DNA of 64,000 bases from Maritimibacter sp. DP1N21-5 (GTDB lineage Bacteria; Pseudomonadota; Alphaproteobacteria; Rhodobacterales; Rhodobacteraceae). The translations under genes were made by a program, and so were the position numbers. Where the stretch lies: NCBI RefSeq assembly GCF_019218295.1, contig NZ_JAHUZF010000006.1, forward strand, positions 1,736,001 through 1,800,000, written 5' to 3'. Positions within the stretch are counted from its first letter, which is position 1; each line of letters begins with the position of its first letter. Under the pieces are notes generated by a model. It had not been told where the DNA came from, made no database searches, and saw nothing but the letters and a program-made list of their open reading frames with translations. This document shows positions 18,374-28,601 of the stretch, in pieces.

Positions 18374-20086
18374 TCACTGCCAGGACGCGATCAGCTCGTC
18401 ATAGCTGACCGTCATGGGCTCCTCGTCTTCGTTCTCGAGCTTGGCATAGGGCGCGCCCGGCTCTGCGAACCAATGCTCGGCCGACATCTCTTCGTTGAGC
18501 TTCGGACCCAGATCACCCTGGACACCGGCGCGTTCGAGACGTTCGAGCACCCGCTCCTGATCGGCGCAAAGCGCGTCGAGGGCTTCCTGCGGGGTCTTCG
18601 CGCCCGACATGGCGTCACCGATGTTCTGCCACCACAACTGCGCGAGCTTCGGGTAATCCGGAACGTTGGTGCCGGTGGGCGACCACGCGACGCGGGCGGG
18701 CGAACGGTAGAATTCGACCAAGCCGCCCAGTTTGTCGGCGCGTTCGGTGAAGCTTTCATGCTGCACCGTGCTTTCGCGGATGAAGGTCAGGCCGACGTGG
18801 GATTTCTTCACATCCACGGTCTTCGACGTGACGAACTGGGCATAGAGCCACGCCGCCTGTGCACGATCCACCGGGGTGGACTGCATCAGCGTCCACGATC
18901 CCGCGTCCTGATATCCGACCTTCTGTCCGTCTTTCCAGTAGACGCCGTGCGGCGACGGCGCCATGCGCCACTTGGGCGTGCCGTCCTCGTTCATGACCGG
19001 GAGCCCCGGCATGACGGTGTCCGCGGTGAAGGCGGTATACCAGAACATCTGCTGGGCGATGTTGCCCTGCGCCGGGATCGGTCCCGCTTCCGAGAAGGTC
19101 ATGCCGGCCGCGGCTGGGGGCGTATACTTCTCAAGCCATTCGATCGCTTTCGTCACCGCGTAGACGGCCGCGGGCGAATTGGTCGCGCCGCCACGGGCCA
19201 CGCAGGAGCCGGTGGGCTGGGAGTTCTCGTTCACGCGGATGCCCCATTCGTCCACGGGCAGGCCGTTGGGTTCGCCAACGTCGCCCATGCCGGCCATCGA
19301 CATCCAGGCGTCGGTATAGCGCCAGCCAAGCGAGGGGTCTTTCTTGCCGTAGTCCATATTGCCGAAGACTTCGCCTTCGACGCCGAGATGGCTCAGGTCT
19401 CGACCGGTGAAGAACTCGGCGATATCCTCATAGGCCGACCAGTTGACCGGCACGCCGAGCTCGTAGCCGTATGCCTCCTGGAAGTCCGCCTTGTTCTTTT
19501 CGTCATTGAACCAGTCGTAGCGGAACCAATAGAGGTTTGCGAATTGCTGCGTCGGCAGTTGATAGACCTTGCCATCGGGGCCAGTGGTGAAGCTAAGCCC
19601 GATGAAGTCATCCAGGTCCAGTGTCGGCGACGTCACATCAGCGCCTTCGCCGGCGATCCAGTCGGTCAGGTTGCGCACCTGCTGATAGCGCCAATGCGTG
19701 CCGATCAGGTCGCTGTCGTTGATGTAGGCGTCATAGATATTCTCGCCCGACTGCATCTGGGTCTGAAGCTTTTCGACCACGTCGCCTTCCCCGATCAGGT
19801 CGTGGGTGACCTTGATACCGGTGATCGCAGTGAACGCGGGGGCCAGAACCTGGCTCTCGTATTCATGGGTGGTAATCGTTTCGGAGACCACCTTGATCTC
19901 CATACCGGCGAAAGGCGCGGCCGCGTCCACGAAGAACTGCATCTCCGCTTCCTGCTCCTCGCGGCTGAGCGAGGACATGTCGCCAATCTCGGAATCAAGG
20001 AACGACCGCGCGGCCTCCATATCGGCGAAGCTGGGTCCAGCAAGGACCAGCAAGGCCGCTGTTGTGGATTTGAGCTTGAGGTTCAT
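18374..20086 (-). CDS. glpV: glycerol ABC transporter substrate-binding protein
   Basis: Binding protein of 570 aa for glycerol uptake, matching GlpV of the GlpSTPQV system described in Rhizobium leguminosarum. Signal peptide MNLKLKSTTAALLVLAGPSFA, cleavage about residue 21. The size is well above the usual 400-450 aa of CUT1 binding proteins, as expected for this family. Start ATG 20086 follows GGGAGGAGAAAACC, a very strong ribosome site. Placed after glpU and before glpK in the operon. Confidence 0.92.
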   Translation of the reverse strand: MNLKLKSTTAALLVLAGPSFADMEAARSFLDSEIGDMSSLSREEQEAEMQFFVDAAAPFAGMEIKVVSETITTHEYESQVLAPAFTAITGIKVTHDLIGEGDVVEKLQTQMQSGENIYDAYINDSDLIGTHWRYQQVRNLTDWIAGEGADVTSPTLDLDDFIGLSFTTGPDGKVYQLPTQQFANLYWFRYDWFNDEKNKADFQEAYGYELGVPVNWSAYEDIAEFFTGRDLSHLGVEGEVFGNMDYGKKDPSLGWRYTDAWMSMAGMGDVGEPNGLPVDEWGIRVNENSQPTGSCVARGGATNSPAAVYAVTKAIEWLEKYTPPAAAGMTFSEAGPIPAQGNIAQQMFWYTAFTADTVMPGLPVMNEDGTPKWRMAPSPHGVYWKDGQKVGYQDAGSWTLMQSTPVDRAQAAWLYAQFVTSKTVDVKKSHVGLTFIRESTVQHESFTERADKLGGLVEFYRSPARVAWSPTGTNVPDYPKLAQLWWQNIGDAMSGAKTPQEALDALCADQERVLERLERAGVQGDLGPKLNEEMSAEHWFAEPGAPYAKLENEDEEPMTVSYDELIASWQ

Positions 20087-20176
20087 TGGTTTTCTCCTCC
20101 CATAGTGAACCGATGACTGAGGATGTTTTTTTGAACGCGGCCGGGTCTCCTCGGTCCCGGCTGCGGGGGCCTGTCA

Positions 20177-20449
20177 CTAGACGAAACGGAACACCGCCAC
20201 GGCATAGAGCAGGCAGACGATGAGAGCGTAGGGCTGCTGCGCCCCGACGATCCCGAGCCAGGCCAGATTGATGAAGGCCGAGCCCAAAAGCGTTATGAAG
20301 AGCCGATCGCCCCGCGTCGTTTCGATCCGCAGGATCCCCGTTCGAGGCGTCTCCGGGAACTTGATCGCAAGCACCGTGAAGATGACCAACAACGTGCCGA
20401 TGACGGCAAAGAAGATCGCGGTCGGCCCTGTCCATGCCATCCAGTCCAT
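20177..20449 (-). CDS. glpU: DUF2160 small membrane protein of the glycerol transporter
   Basis: 90-aa membrane protein with three hydrophobic segments (TAIFFAVIGTLLVIFTVLAI, LFITLLGSAFINLAWLGIV, PYALIVCLLYAVAVFRF). DUF2160 proteins are regularly encoded between glpQ and glpV in alphaproteobacteria, where the gene is called glpU; role in transport unproven. Start ATG 20449 (MDWMAWTGP) follows GGGAGGATTATC. Gap to glpQ is 22 bases. Confidence 0.88.
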   Translation of the reverse strand: MDWMAWTGPTAIFFAVIGTLLVIFTVLAIKFPETPRTGILRIETTRGDRLFITLLGSAFINLAWLGIVGAQQPYALIVCLLYAVAVFRFV

Positions 20450-20471
20450 TGATAATCCTCCCTTTCTCGGC

Positions 20472-21323
20472 TCACACCCGCCCGAGGGCAAAGCCCTTGG
20501 CGATGTAGTTGCGGACGAAATAGATCACGAGCGCACCGGGCACGATGGTCAGGATGCCCGCCGCCGCCAGCACGCCCCAGTCAATGCCGCTCGCCCCCTG
20601 GGTCCGGGTCATGATCGCGGCGATGGGTTTCGCATCGACCGTGGTCAGCGTGCGGCTCAGCAGGAGTTCCACCCAGGAGAACATGAAGCAGAAGAACGCG
20701 GCGACCCCGATGCCCGAGGCGATGAGCGGCGTGAAGATCTTCACGAAGAACCTGCCGAAGCTGTAGCCGTCGATATAGGCGGTCTCGTCGATCTCTTTCG
20801 GCACGCCGCGCATGAAGCCTTCGAGGATCCAGACGGCGAGCGGGACGTTGAACAGGCAATGCGCCAGCGCCACGGCGATATGCGTGTCGAAGAGTCCTAC
20901 GGAGCTGTAGAGCTGGAAGAAGGGCAGCGCGAAGACCGCAGGCGGCGCCATGCGGTTCGTCAGGAGCCAGAAGAACAGATGCTTGTCGCCCAGAAAGTTG
21001 TATCGCGAAAACGCATAGGCGGCCGGCAGCGCCACCGTCAGGCTGATCACCGTGTTCAGGCTCACGTAGATCAGAGAATTCACGTAGCCCATATACCAGG
21101 CCGGGTCGCTGAGGATCGTGGCGTAATTGGCGAAGGTCAGATTGCGCGGCCAGAGGGTGAACGTGTTCAGGATCTCGGTGTTGGTCTTAAGGCTCATGGT
21201 CAGGAGCCAGTAGATCGGCAGCAACATGAACAGGAGATATACGGTCATCACGACCGCACTGCTCCTGACCTTGGGCAGGGACAAACGACGCGATGGGCTT
21301 TGGTTTACGGCTATATCGGCCAT
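20472..21323 (-). CDS. glpQ: glycerol ABC transporter permease
   Basis: CUT1-type (MalG-like) permease of 283 aa with six membrane segments, the first at about 26-45 (AVVMTVYLLFMLLPIYWLL). The cytoplasmic coupling loop is GVPKEIDETAYIDGYSFGRFFVKIFTPL. It starts three bases after the glpP stop. Forms the membrane channel with GlpP; name by operon context and homology to the rhizobial glycerol importer. Confidence 0.92.
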   Translation of the reverse strand: MADIAVNQSPSRRLSLPKVRSSAVVMTVYLLFMLLPIYWLLTMSLKTNTEILNTFTLWPRNLTFANYATILSDPAWYMGYVNSLIYVSLNTVISLTVALPAAYAFSRYNFLGDKHLFFWLLTNRMAPPAVFALPFFQLYSSVGLFDTHIAVALAHCLFNVPLAVWILEGFMRGVPKEIDETAYIDGYSFGRFFVKIFTPLIASGIGVAAFFCFMFSWVELLLSRTLTTVDAKPIAAIMTRTQGASGIDWGVLAAAGILTIVPGALVIYFVRNYIAKGFALGRV

Positions 21324-21326
21324 GGC

Positions 21327-22195
<869 letters not shown>

Positions 22196-22196
<1 letters not shown>

Positions 22197-23299
22197 CACG
22201 CAGCCCTCCCGACCGGACCCGCCGCCGCACCCTGCGGCGCGACGCGCCAGTCGTTGGCGTAGACGTTGACGTGCCTCGCGTCGAAAGTGACGCGATTCAT
22301 GTCCGCGCTGACATGGTCATCCTCGCCCGCGATGATGTTGATGGCGGTGCCGAAGAAATCGGCGCGGATGATCTTGTGGCGCCCGACATCCTCGACCCGG
22401 CGCACCTTGACGGGCAGACCTTCGTTCTGCCGGATCCGCGCGAATTCCGGGCGCACGCCGATCTCGACCTTGCCGTCGAGCGGTGCATAGCCGTGGGCGA
22501 GATCGACGTGCGAACCATTGACGTAGGCCTTGTTCCCATCGATCCGCGCCGGAATAACGTTCATGCCCGGCGAGCCGATGAAATAGCCGACGAACGTGTG
22601 CTCCGGCTGCTCGAAAAGTTCCTGTGGCGTGCCGATCTGCACCACGCGCCCGTCATACATGACAACGACCTTGTCCGCGAAGGTCAGAGCTTCGGTCTGG
22701 TCGTGCGTCACATAGATCATCGTGTGGCCGAAGTCGTGGTGCAGTTTCTTGAGTTGCGTGCGCAACTCCCATTTCATATGCGGGTCGATCACGGTCAGGG
22801 GCTCGTCGAAAAGCAACGCATTCACGTCCTTGCGCACCATGCCGCGGCCCAGGCTGATCTTCTGCTTGGCATCCGCAGTAAGCCCGCGCGCCTTCTTGCG
22901 CAGCATGTCTTCCATGCCGATCATGCGTGCGATTTCGTGAACCCGCTCGGTGACATAGGCCTCGTCCCGGCCGCGATTGCGCAGCGGGAAGGCCAGATTG
23001 TCATGCACCGTCATCGTGTCGTAGACGACCGGAAACTGGAAAACCTGCGCAATGTTGCGGGCCGCCGTGGGGGCCTGGGTCACGTCCTTGCCATCAAAGA
23101 GAATGCGGCCCTGCGACGGGTGCAGAAGCCCCGAGATGATATTGAGAAGCGTTGACTTGCCGCAGCCGGACGGCCCGAGGAGCGCATAGGCCGCGCCGTC
23201 GTTCCAGACGTGGTTGAGCTCCTTGAGCGCAAAGTCGTCTTCGCTCCCGGGATGGCGCAGGTAGGAGTGCGCCAGGTTATCAAGGGTGATCTTCGCCAT
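22196..23299 (-). CDS. glpT: glycerol ABC transporter ATP-binding protein
   Basis: ATPase of 367 aa. Walker A GPSGCGKST (42-50), Q-loop QVFQF, Walker B ALLFDE (161-166) and switch histidine H199 (VTHDQTEAL) are all canonical, but the ABC signature LSGGQ is replaced by LTADAKQKIS (140-149). The C-terminal TOBE/MalK-like domain follows. ATG 23299 with GGAGGGAAC in front is the obvious start. The name follows the rhizobial glpSTPQV operon, not the unrelated G3P antiporter of enterobacteria also called GlpT. Works as a heterodimer with GlpS. Confidence 0.92.
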
Positions 23300-23309
23300 G
23301 TTCCCTCCC

Positions 23310-24398
23310 TCAAGCCGCCAGCGCGTAAGCGGCGGGCGCGACGAGCTTGCCGTCCTCGCCGAAAATGTAGACGTGGCGCGGGTCGAGCCAGACGGTGAGC
23401 TCGGCACCGAGTTCGAGGTTATGGACGCCCTGGACCACCCCGACCCAGCGCTCGCCGAAATGGTCGAGGTGGACGAAGGTCTCGGACCCGGTGAGCTCGG
23501 TAACGGACAGCGTGGTGGTGAAGTGCATCGCATCCGGCGAGTGCTTCGCGATTTCGAGGTGGTTCGGCCGGAATCCGGCGGCATAGCGGCCATCGGACAG
23601 TTCCGCGAGCTTGCCGGTCGCTGGAACGCTTTGCCCGTCCCCGAACATGACCCGATCACCCGTCTTGGAAATCGGCAGGAAGTTCATCGGCGGATCGGAA
23701 AAGACCCGCGCGGTCGTGGCATCGACGGGCTTGCGATAAACCGACGGAGTCGGGCCAAACTGGGTCACGCGCCCCTCGGACAGGGTCGCGACATTGCCGC
23801 CCAGCAACAGCGCCTCTTCGGGTTCGGTGGTGGCATAGACGAAAATGCTGCCGGAGGCTTCGAAGATCTTGGGGATCTCGACCCGCAGTTCCTCGCGCAG
23901 CTTGTAGTCGAGGTTCGCGAGCGGTTCGTCCAGCAGAACGAGGCCGGCATTCTTGACCAGCGCGCGCGCAAGTGCGCAACGCTGCTGCTGGCCCCCTGAA
24001 AGTTCGAGCGGCTTGCGCTCGAGCATCGGTGTGAGTTTCGTCAATTCGGCGGTTTCGCGCACCCGGGCATCGATCTCGACCTTGTCGACCCCCATCAGCC
24101 GAAGCGGCGAAGCGATATTCTCATAGACCGTCATCGACGGGTAATTGATGAACTGCTGATAGACCATCGCGACCTTGCGGTCCTGCACCCGCTGGCCGGT
24201 CACATCTTCGCCGTTCCAGATAATCCTGCCTGAGGCGGGCGCGTCCAACCCGGCCATCAGGCGCATGAGGGACGTCTTGCCTGACAGCGTCGGCCCCAAC
24301 AGCACATTCATCGTGCCTTTTTCCAGCGTCAGGTCCGTCGGGTAGATATGCGTCTGCCCCTCGACGGACTTGGACACGCCCTTCAATTCCAGCGCCAT
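23310..24398 (-). CDS. glpS: glycerol ABC transporter ATP-binding protein
   Basis: ATPase of 362 aa. Walker A GPTLSGKT (35-42), signature LSGGQQQR (133-140) and Walker B LVLLDE are intact, but the switch-histidine position is threonine: VYATTEPEEAL (187-197) stands where partners have YVTHDQTEAL, so T191 replaces His. C-terminal TOBE-like domain about 240-350. It lies 13 bases after glpD and 10 before glpT. The defect is complementary to that of GlpT, implying one working and one degenerate ATP site in the heterodimer. Confidence 0.92.
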   Translation of the reverse strand: MALELKGVSKSVEGQTHIYPTDLTLEKGTMNVLLGPTLSGKTSLMRLMAGLDAPASGRIIWNGEDVTGQRVQDRKVAMVYQQFINYPSMTVYENIASPLRLMGVDKVEIDARVRETAELTKLTPMLERKPLELSGGQQQRCALARALVKNAGLVLLDEPLANLDYKLREELRVEIPKIFEASGSIFVYATTEPEEALLLGGNVATLSEGRVTQFGPTPSVYRKPVDATTARVFSDPPMNFLPISKTGDRVMFGDGQSVPATGKLAELSDGRYAAGFRPNHLEIAKHSPDAMHFTTTLSVTELTGSETFVHLDHFGERWVGVVQGVHNLELGAELTVWLDPRHVYIFGEDGKLVAPAAYALAA

Positions 24399-24411
24399 CA
24401 GGTCCTCCTCC

Positions 24412-26010
24412 CTATTCCGCCGCCGCGGCCGTGGCATGGCGATGCCGCGCCATCCAATCGTCCAGTGCCAGGGTTTCATCGGCGGACAGCCGTAACCCCA
24501 GCTTGTTGCGCCGCCAGATCACATCCTCCGCGGTACGCGCAAATTCGTGGGCCATGAGCCATTTGACTTCGGCCTCGGTGAGCGTGGCGCCGAAATCATG
24601 CCCGAGATCCGCGCTGTCCTTCGCCGTTCCGAGGATCACGCCGGCCTCCGTGCCATAGGCGCGCACGAGGCGCCGGGCCCAGAAATCGGTCAGGAACGGA
24701 AACCGCGATTGCAGGTCTCGGATCAACCTTGGCACACCGTCCACCGGGAAATCGCCACCGGGGAGCGGAACCCCAGCGGTCCACTTGCCTCTTCCGACCG
24801 TCAGATGCGCACCGATCTTGTCCATCGCGCTCTCGGCAAGGCGGCGGTAGGTCGTGATCTTGCCGCCAAAGACATTGAGGATGGGCGCGCCGGCGCTGGT
24901 ATCCACCTTGAGCGTATAGTCCCGGGTCGCGGCGGTCGCGCTGCTGGCCCCGTCATCATAAAGGGGCCGGACACCGGAATAGGTCCAGACTATGTCCTCG
25001 CGCGTCAGTTGTCGCCTGAAATACTGGTTTGCGAAGGCGAGCAGGTAGTCTTGTTCCGCCTCGCTGCATTCGGGTTCGATCGCGGGATCCGCATGCTCTT
25101 CATCGGTGGTGCCGATGAGCGTGAAATCCGTCTCATAGGGGATCGCAAAGATGATCCGCCCGTCGCCACCCTGAAAGAAATAACACTTGTCGTGATCGAA
25201 GAGCCGGTTGGTCACAATGTGGGACCCCCGCACCAACCGCACGCCTTCGCGCGAATTCAGCCGCACCGTCGACTGGAGGATGTCACCCACCCAGGGCCCG
25301 CCCGCGTTCAGGAGCATCCGCGCATGGAATGTCCGCGTCTGATTGCTTTCGGTATTGCGCGTTTCGATGCGCCAGATCCCGTTTTCGCTCGTCGCGCCAA
25401 CCACTTTCGTGCGGGTCATGATCCGCGCGCCACGCGCTTCGGCGTCCCGGGCATTGAGGACCACGAGACGCGAATCCTCGACCCAGCAATCGGAATACTC
25501 ATAGGCCTTGGCGAAATGATTCTTGAGCGGCGCGCCTTCTGCCGCGCCCCTCAGGTCGAGGGTCTTCGTAGCGGGCAGGATCTTCCGCCCTCCCATGTTG
25601 TCGTACATGAAAAGACCCAGCCGGATCAGCCATGCCGGTCTGCGTCCCCTCATCCACGGCATGAAAAGGCTCATGAGCTTCGAGGTCGGCGTGTCCGCCT
25701 CAAAACGCATATCCTCATGATAAGGAATGACAAACCGCATCGGCCAACTGATATGGGGCATCGCCTTCAGAAGGGTCTCCCTCTCGATGAGCGCCTCTCG
25801 CACCAGTCGGAACTCGAAGTATTCGAGGTATCGGAGCCCACCGTGGAAAAGCTTGGTCGATGCCGAAGACGTCGCCGAGGCGAGATCGTTCATCTCCGCC
25901 AGGGTCACCGACAACCCACGCCCCGCCGCGTCTCGGGCGATGCCGCACCCATTGATGCCGCCGCCGATGACGAAAAGGTCTATGATTTCCGAAGTGGCCG
26001 GATGTTTCAC
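24412..26010 (-). CDS. glpD: glycerol-3-phosphate dehydrogenase (aerobic, FAD-dependent)
   Basis: Membrane-associated flavoenzyme of 532 aa oxidising glycerol 3-phosphate to DHAP with electrons to ubiquinone. FAD motif FVIGGGINGCGIARDAAGRG near residue 15, the ATSSASTKLFHGGLRYLE block, and the C-terminal DAO_C domain. GTG at 26010 preceded by GAGGAG at good spacing is preferred; an ATG at 26040 has no ribosome site. First gene of the glycerol operon, diverging from glpR over a T-rich intergenic region. Confidence 0.95.
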   Translation of the reverse strand: MKHPATSEIIDLFVIGGGINGCGIARDAAGRGLSVTLAEMNDLASATSSASTKLFHGGLRYLEYFEFRLVREALIERETLLKAMPHISWPMRFVIPYHEDMRFEADTPTSKLMSLFMPWMRGRRPAWLIRLGLFMYDNMGGRKILPATKTLDLRGAAEGAPLKNHFAKAYEYSDCWVEDSRLVVLNARDAEARGARIMTRTKVVGATSENGIWRIETRNTESNQTRTFHARMLLNAGGPWVGDILQSTVRLNSREGVRLVRGSHIVTNRLFDHDKCYFFQGGDGRIIFAIPYETDFTLIGTTDEEHADPAIEPECSEAEQDYLLAFANQYFRRQLTREDIVWTYSGVRPLYDDGASSATAATRDYTLKVDTSAGAPILNVFGGKITTYRRLAESAMDKIGAHLTVGRGKWTAGVPLPGGDFPVDGVPRLIRDLQSRFPFLTDFWARRLVRAYGTEAGVILGTAKDSADLGHDFGATLTEAEVKWLMAHEFARTAEDVIWRRNKLGLRLSADETLALDDWMARHRHATAAAAE

Positions 26011-26074
26011 GCGACTCTCCTCAAAGCGCGTATGCTGCATCTTTTTGCCGACATCAGGTTTGTTTGGCAATAAG

Positions 26075-26115
26075 TTTGTTTTCGTTTTATTTCGTTTTTG
26101 AGTTCTTTTCGAGAA
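26075..26115. promoter_or_regulatory. T-rich repeat region, candidate GlpR operators for glpD
   Basis: Low-GC stretch 65 bases upstream of glpD with repeated TTTCG/TTTTCG half-sites ending at 26084, 26094 and 26111, the first two one helical turn apart. DeoR-family GlpR repressors bind such short repeats. A second cluster, TTCG (26195-26198) and TTTTCG (26210-26215), lies nearer glpR with the same 17-base offset as the last two here. Confidence 0.45.
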
Positions 26116-26268
26116 ATCAGTGGTTTGCGTGGCCTAGAACGGTCGCATCGCGCGCATTGCCAAGGAAGCAGACGTATTTTCTGCTGGCGTTCTGTTCGGT
26201 TCTCGTGACTTTTCGGACCAGAGGCGGCACTGGTTCGACCGCGAGAGACACTTGTTGAAAGCCCGATC

Positions 26269-27030
26269 ATGTCCCAAACATTCCGGCACCCCGAAATTCT
26301 CGAGATCGCCCGCCGCGAAGGAAAGGTGACGGTCGAAGGGCTAGCCCAGCATTTCGACGTGACGCTTCAGACCATTCGTCGGGACCTGACCGATCTCGCC
26401 GAGGCGGGTCGTCTCGAGCGCGTGCACGGCGGGGCGGTGCTTCCCTCGGGCACGACGAATATCGGATACGAGGAACGCCGCTCGCTCCGGTCGGAGGCAA
26501 AACGCGACATCGCCCGCGCCTGCGCCAAGCTCATTCCGAACGGCATTTCGCTGTTTCTCAACATCGGAACGTCAACGGAAGCCGTCGCGCGGGAGCTCCT
26601 GCACCACGAAAACCTGATGGTCGTGACCAACAACATGAACGTGGCCAATATCCTTGCCGAGAACAGCGATTGCGAGATCATCGTGACGGGAGGTCAACTG
26701 CGACGCGCGGATGGCGGATTGGTCGGCAATCTCGCGACAGAAACCATCCGCCACTTCAAGTTCGATCTGGCCGTCATCGGCTGTTCAGCACTCGATGGGG
26801 ACGGCGACCTGCTGGACTTCGACTTTCAGGAAGTGAGCGTCAGCCAGTCAATCCTGAGCCAGTCTCGCAAGACCTTCCTCGTTGCCGATCACACGAAACT
26901 CAGCCGCAGCGCGCCCGCCCGTATCGCGTCCCTCGCCGACATCGATTCCTTCGTCACCGATCGGCCCCTTCCAACCGACTTGGCGGCAGCCTGCGAGAGA
27001 TGGAACACCCGGATAATCGTGACGCCTTGA
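26269..27030 (+). CDS. glpR: DeoR-family glycerol regulon repressor
   Basis: DeoR/GlpR regulator of 253 aa. N-terminal winged helix-turn-helix at about 8-60 (VTVEGLAQHFDVTLQTIRRDL, RLERVHGGAVLPSG) and a C-terminal sugar-phosphate sensing domain with LFLNIGTSTEAVARELL and FLVADHTKLSRSAPARI. GlpR proteins respond to glycerol 3-phosphate. Divergent placement against glpD supports control of the whole glp operon. ATG 26269 (MSQTFRHPEILEIAR) is the family start. Confidence 0.93.
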   Translation: MSQTFRHPEILEIARREGKVTVEGLAQHFDVTLQTIRRDLTDLAEAGRLERVHGGAVLPSGTTNIGYEERRSLRSEAKRDIARACAKLIPNGISLFLNIGTSTEAVARELLHHENLMVVTNNMNVANILAENSDCEIIVTGGQLRRADGGLVGNLATETIRHFKFDLAVIGCSALDGDGDLLDFDFQEVSVSQSILSQSRKTFLVADHTKLSRSAPARIASLADIDSFVTDRPLPTDLAAACERWNTRIIVTP

Positions 27031-27079
27031 CGCGCAACGAAGGCAGGGGTCCGTTCGTAGTGGACTTCCCTGTCTTCGC

Positions 27080-27164
<85 letters not shown>

Positions 27165-27209
27165 CAGCGCGGGCGACCCTAGCCGAGGGCGCGGGCAAGG
27201 GAAAGCGGC

Positions 27210-27899
27210 TCAGATGCCCTTCTCGACCCGTTTCTTCGTGCTCGAGAACTTCATCCCCGGCGCGGTCAGCTTGTCGGGTGGCCCGATCCAGGCATAGGCC
27301 AGCAGGCAGGGGTCATCGTCGCCCGTGGTGATCCGGTGCTCGTGCCCTGGCACGTTGAGGATGAGCGACCCCGGCGCATAGACCGCAAGCTCGTTCTCGG
27401 ACCAGGCCCCGGCGATCGAGACATAGCTTTCCTCGATGTCGCGGTGAGAATGCTGCGGATAGGTGGTCTTCGGCGCGAAGAGCACGAAGCCCAGCGTGAT
27501 CCGGTCCGAGACAACCGGTCCGCGCGGCCCAAGCACCTCGCAATAGGCGTATTTCTGCGCCAACGCCATGGGCACCTTTTCGTAGCCGTATTCCCAGGTC
27601 AGCAAGGGCGCGACCCGTCCGAGCGCCCGGCTCATGCCAACCATCGGCCCCCGGTCGCCAAGATCGAAGGCCCGGCCCAGATGCGCCGTCACCGGCTTGT
27701 CCTCGGGCGCCCGGGCGACCACTTCGGGTTCACCATCGTTCACCTTGGCCAGCGCGTCGCGCACCCGCTTGCGGTGGCTGCGAATGGCCTTGGACCCGCC
27801 CGCGGAGCCAAGCCGATAGATCACCTCGAACTCCTGGATGAGATATATCCATCCGGGCCGGTCCCTGAGCCGGACGGGCGAGGTCTGAGCTTCCACCAT
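27210..27899 (-). CDS. dddL: dimethylsulfoniopropionate lyase DddL
   Basis: Cupin DMSP lyase (229 aa) cleaving DMSP to dimethyl sulfide and acrylate. Seen: YRLGSAGGSKAIRSHRKRVRD, VTAHLGRAFDLGDRG, LTWEYGYEKVP, KYAYCEVLGPRGPV, and the cupin metal motif YPQHSHRDIEESYVS followed by GSLILNVPGHEHRITTGD; these fit DddL rather than DddP, DddQ or DddW. ATG 27899 (MVEAQTSP) is favoured by GGAGG 11 bases upstream and by family length; an ATG at 27932 is possible. No acrylate (acuI) or other DMSP genes are adjacent; the TPR gene lies 66 bases upstream, tRNA-Leu downstream. Confidence 0.88.
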   Translation of the reverse strand: MVEAQTSPVRLRDRPGWIYLIQEFEVIYRLGSAGGSKAIRSHRKRVRDALAKVNDGEPEVVARAPEDKPVTAHLGRAFDLGDRGPMVGMSRALGRVAPLLTWEYGYEKVPMALAQKYAYCEVLGPRGPVVSDRITLGFVLFAPKTTYPQHSHRDIEESYVSIAGAWSENELAVYAPGSLILNVPGHEHRITTGDDDPCLLAYAWIGPPDKLTAPGMKFSSTKKRVEKGI

Positions 27900-27965
27900 A
27901 TGTTCACCGTCCTCCACCGACTGCCCTTTCATTGCTCGAGAGATATGCGCGCCCAAGAGCCCGGT

Positions 27966-28505
27966 CTAGCGCGGCGCACCATAGAGTTCGCGGATAAGGC
28001 CCCGTTCCGGGAGCCAGGGATGCAGATCGACCGCCCGCTTGAGCCAGAACTCACCGTCCTCCACCCGCCCCATCCTGAGGAGGGTGACGCCCTTCCCGGA
28101 CAGCGCCGGTATGTGGTTCGGTGAGAGCGCGATCGCGCGGTCCAGATCGACCAGCGCCTCCTCGTAACGCTCCTGATTGAAGAAGACATAGGCGCGCTGA
28201 TTCCACCCCTCGGCCCAGGTCGGGCAATAATCCACCAGCGCATCAAAGGCCTTTTGCGCGCCCTCGTAGTCCGCCATGTCGAGGCGTTCCTTGCCGACCG
28301 CGAGCAATTCGCCCGACCAGTCGTCCGGGGGTGCCTTCCACAGCGCCCACATATCGCGCAGCGCATCCCGCGCCGGCATGTAGCGCTGGGCCTCCTGCCC
28401 TTCGGCAATGAGGGCCGCAAGCGGCACGTCGATGTCCGGCCCGGGCGGGCAGGTTTCGGCCAGGGCGGGCGTGGCGAGAACAAGGAGAATACAGGACAGA
28501 CGCAT
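27966..28505 (-). CDS. exported tetratricopeptide repeat protein
   Basis: 179 aa with a signal peptide (MRLSCILLVLATPALA, cleavage about residue 16) and three TPR-like units between about 80 and 165: KERLDMADYEGAQKAFDALV, WAEGWNQRAYVFFNQERYEEAL, and HIPALSGKGVTLLRMGRVED. Probably a periplasmic protein-protein interaction module; partner unknown. Divergent from the rhomboid gene and possibly co-transcribed with dddL. Confidence 0.82.
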   Translation of the reverse strand: MRLSCILLVLATPALAETCPPGPDIDVPLAALIAEGQEAQRYMPARDALRDMWALWKAPPDDWSGELLAVGKERLDMADYEGAQKAFDALVDYCPTWAEGWNQRAYVFFNQERYEEALVDLDRAIALSPNHIPALSGKGVTLLRMGRVEDGEFWLKRAVDLHPWLPERGLIRELYGAPR

Positions 28506-28601
28506 GGCCCGAGCCTGCGCCCGCTCCCCCGTCCCGGTCAAGCGACCCGTCGCACACGACAAGCGCTTGACGCCGCCACGCCCCCAGTGCCTTCTCTTCC
28601 C

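Noticed and set aside
18284..20116. 610-codon plus-strand frame opposite glpV, and the 601-codon frame at 16083-17888 opposite glpK
   Set aside because: Both are complements of clear family members and have shadow composition.
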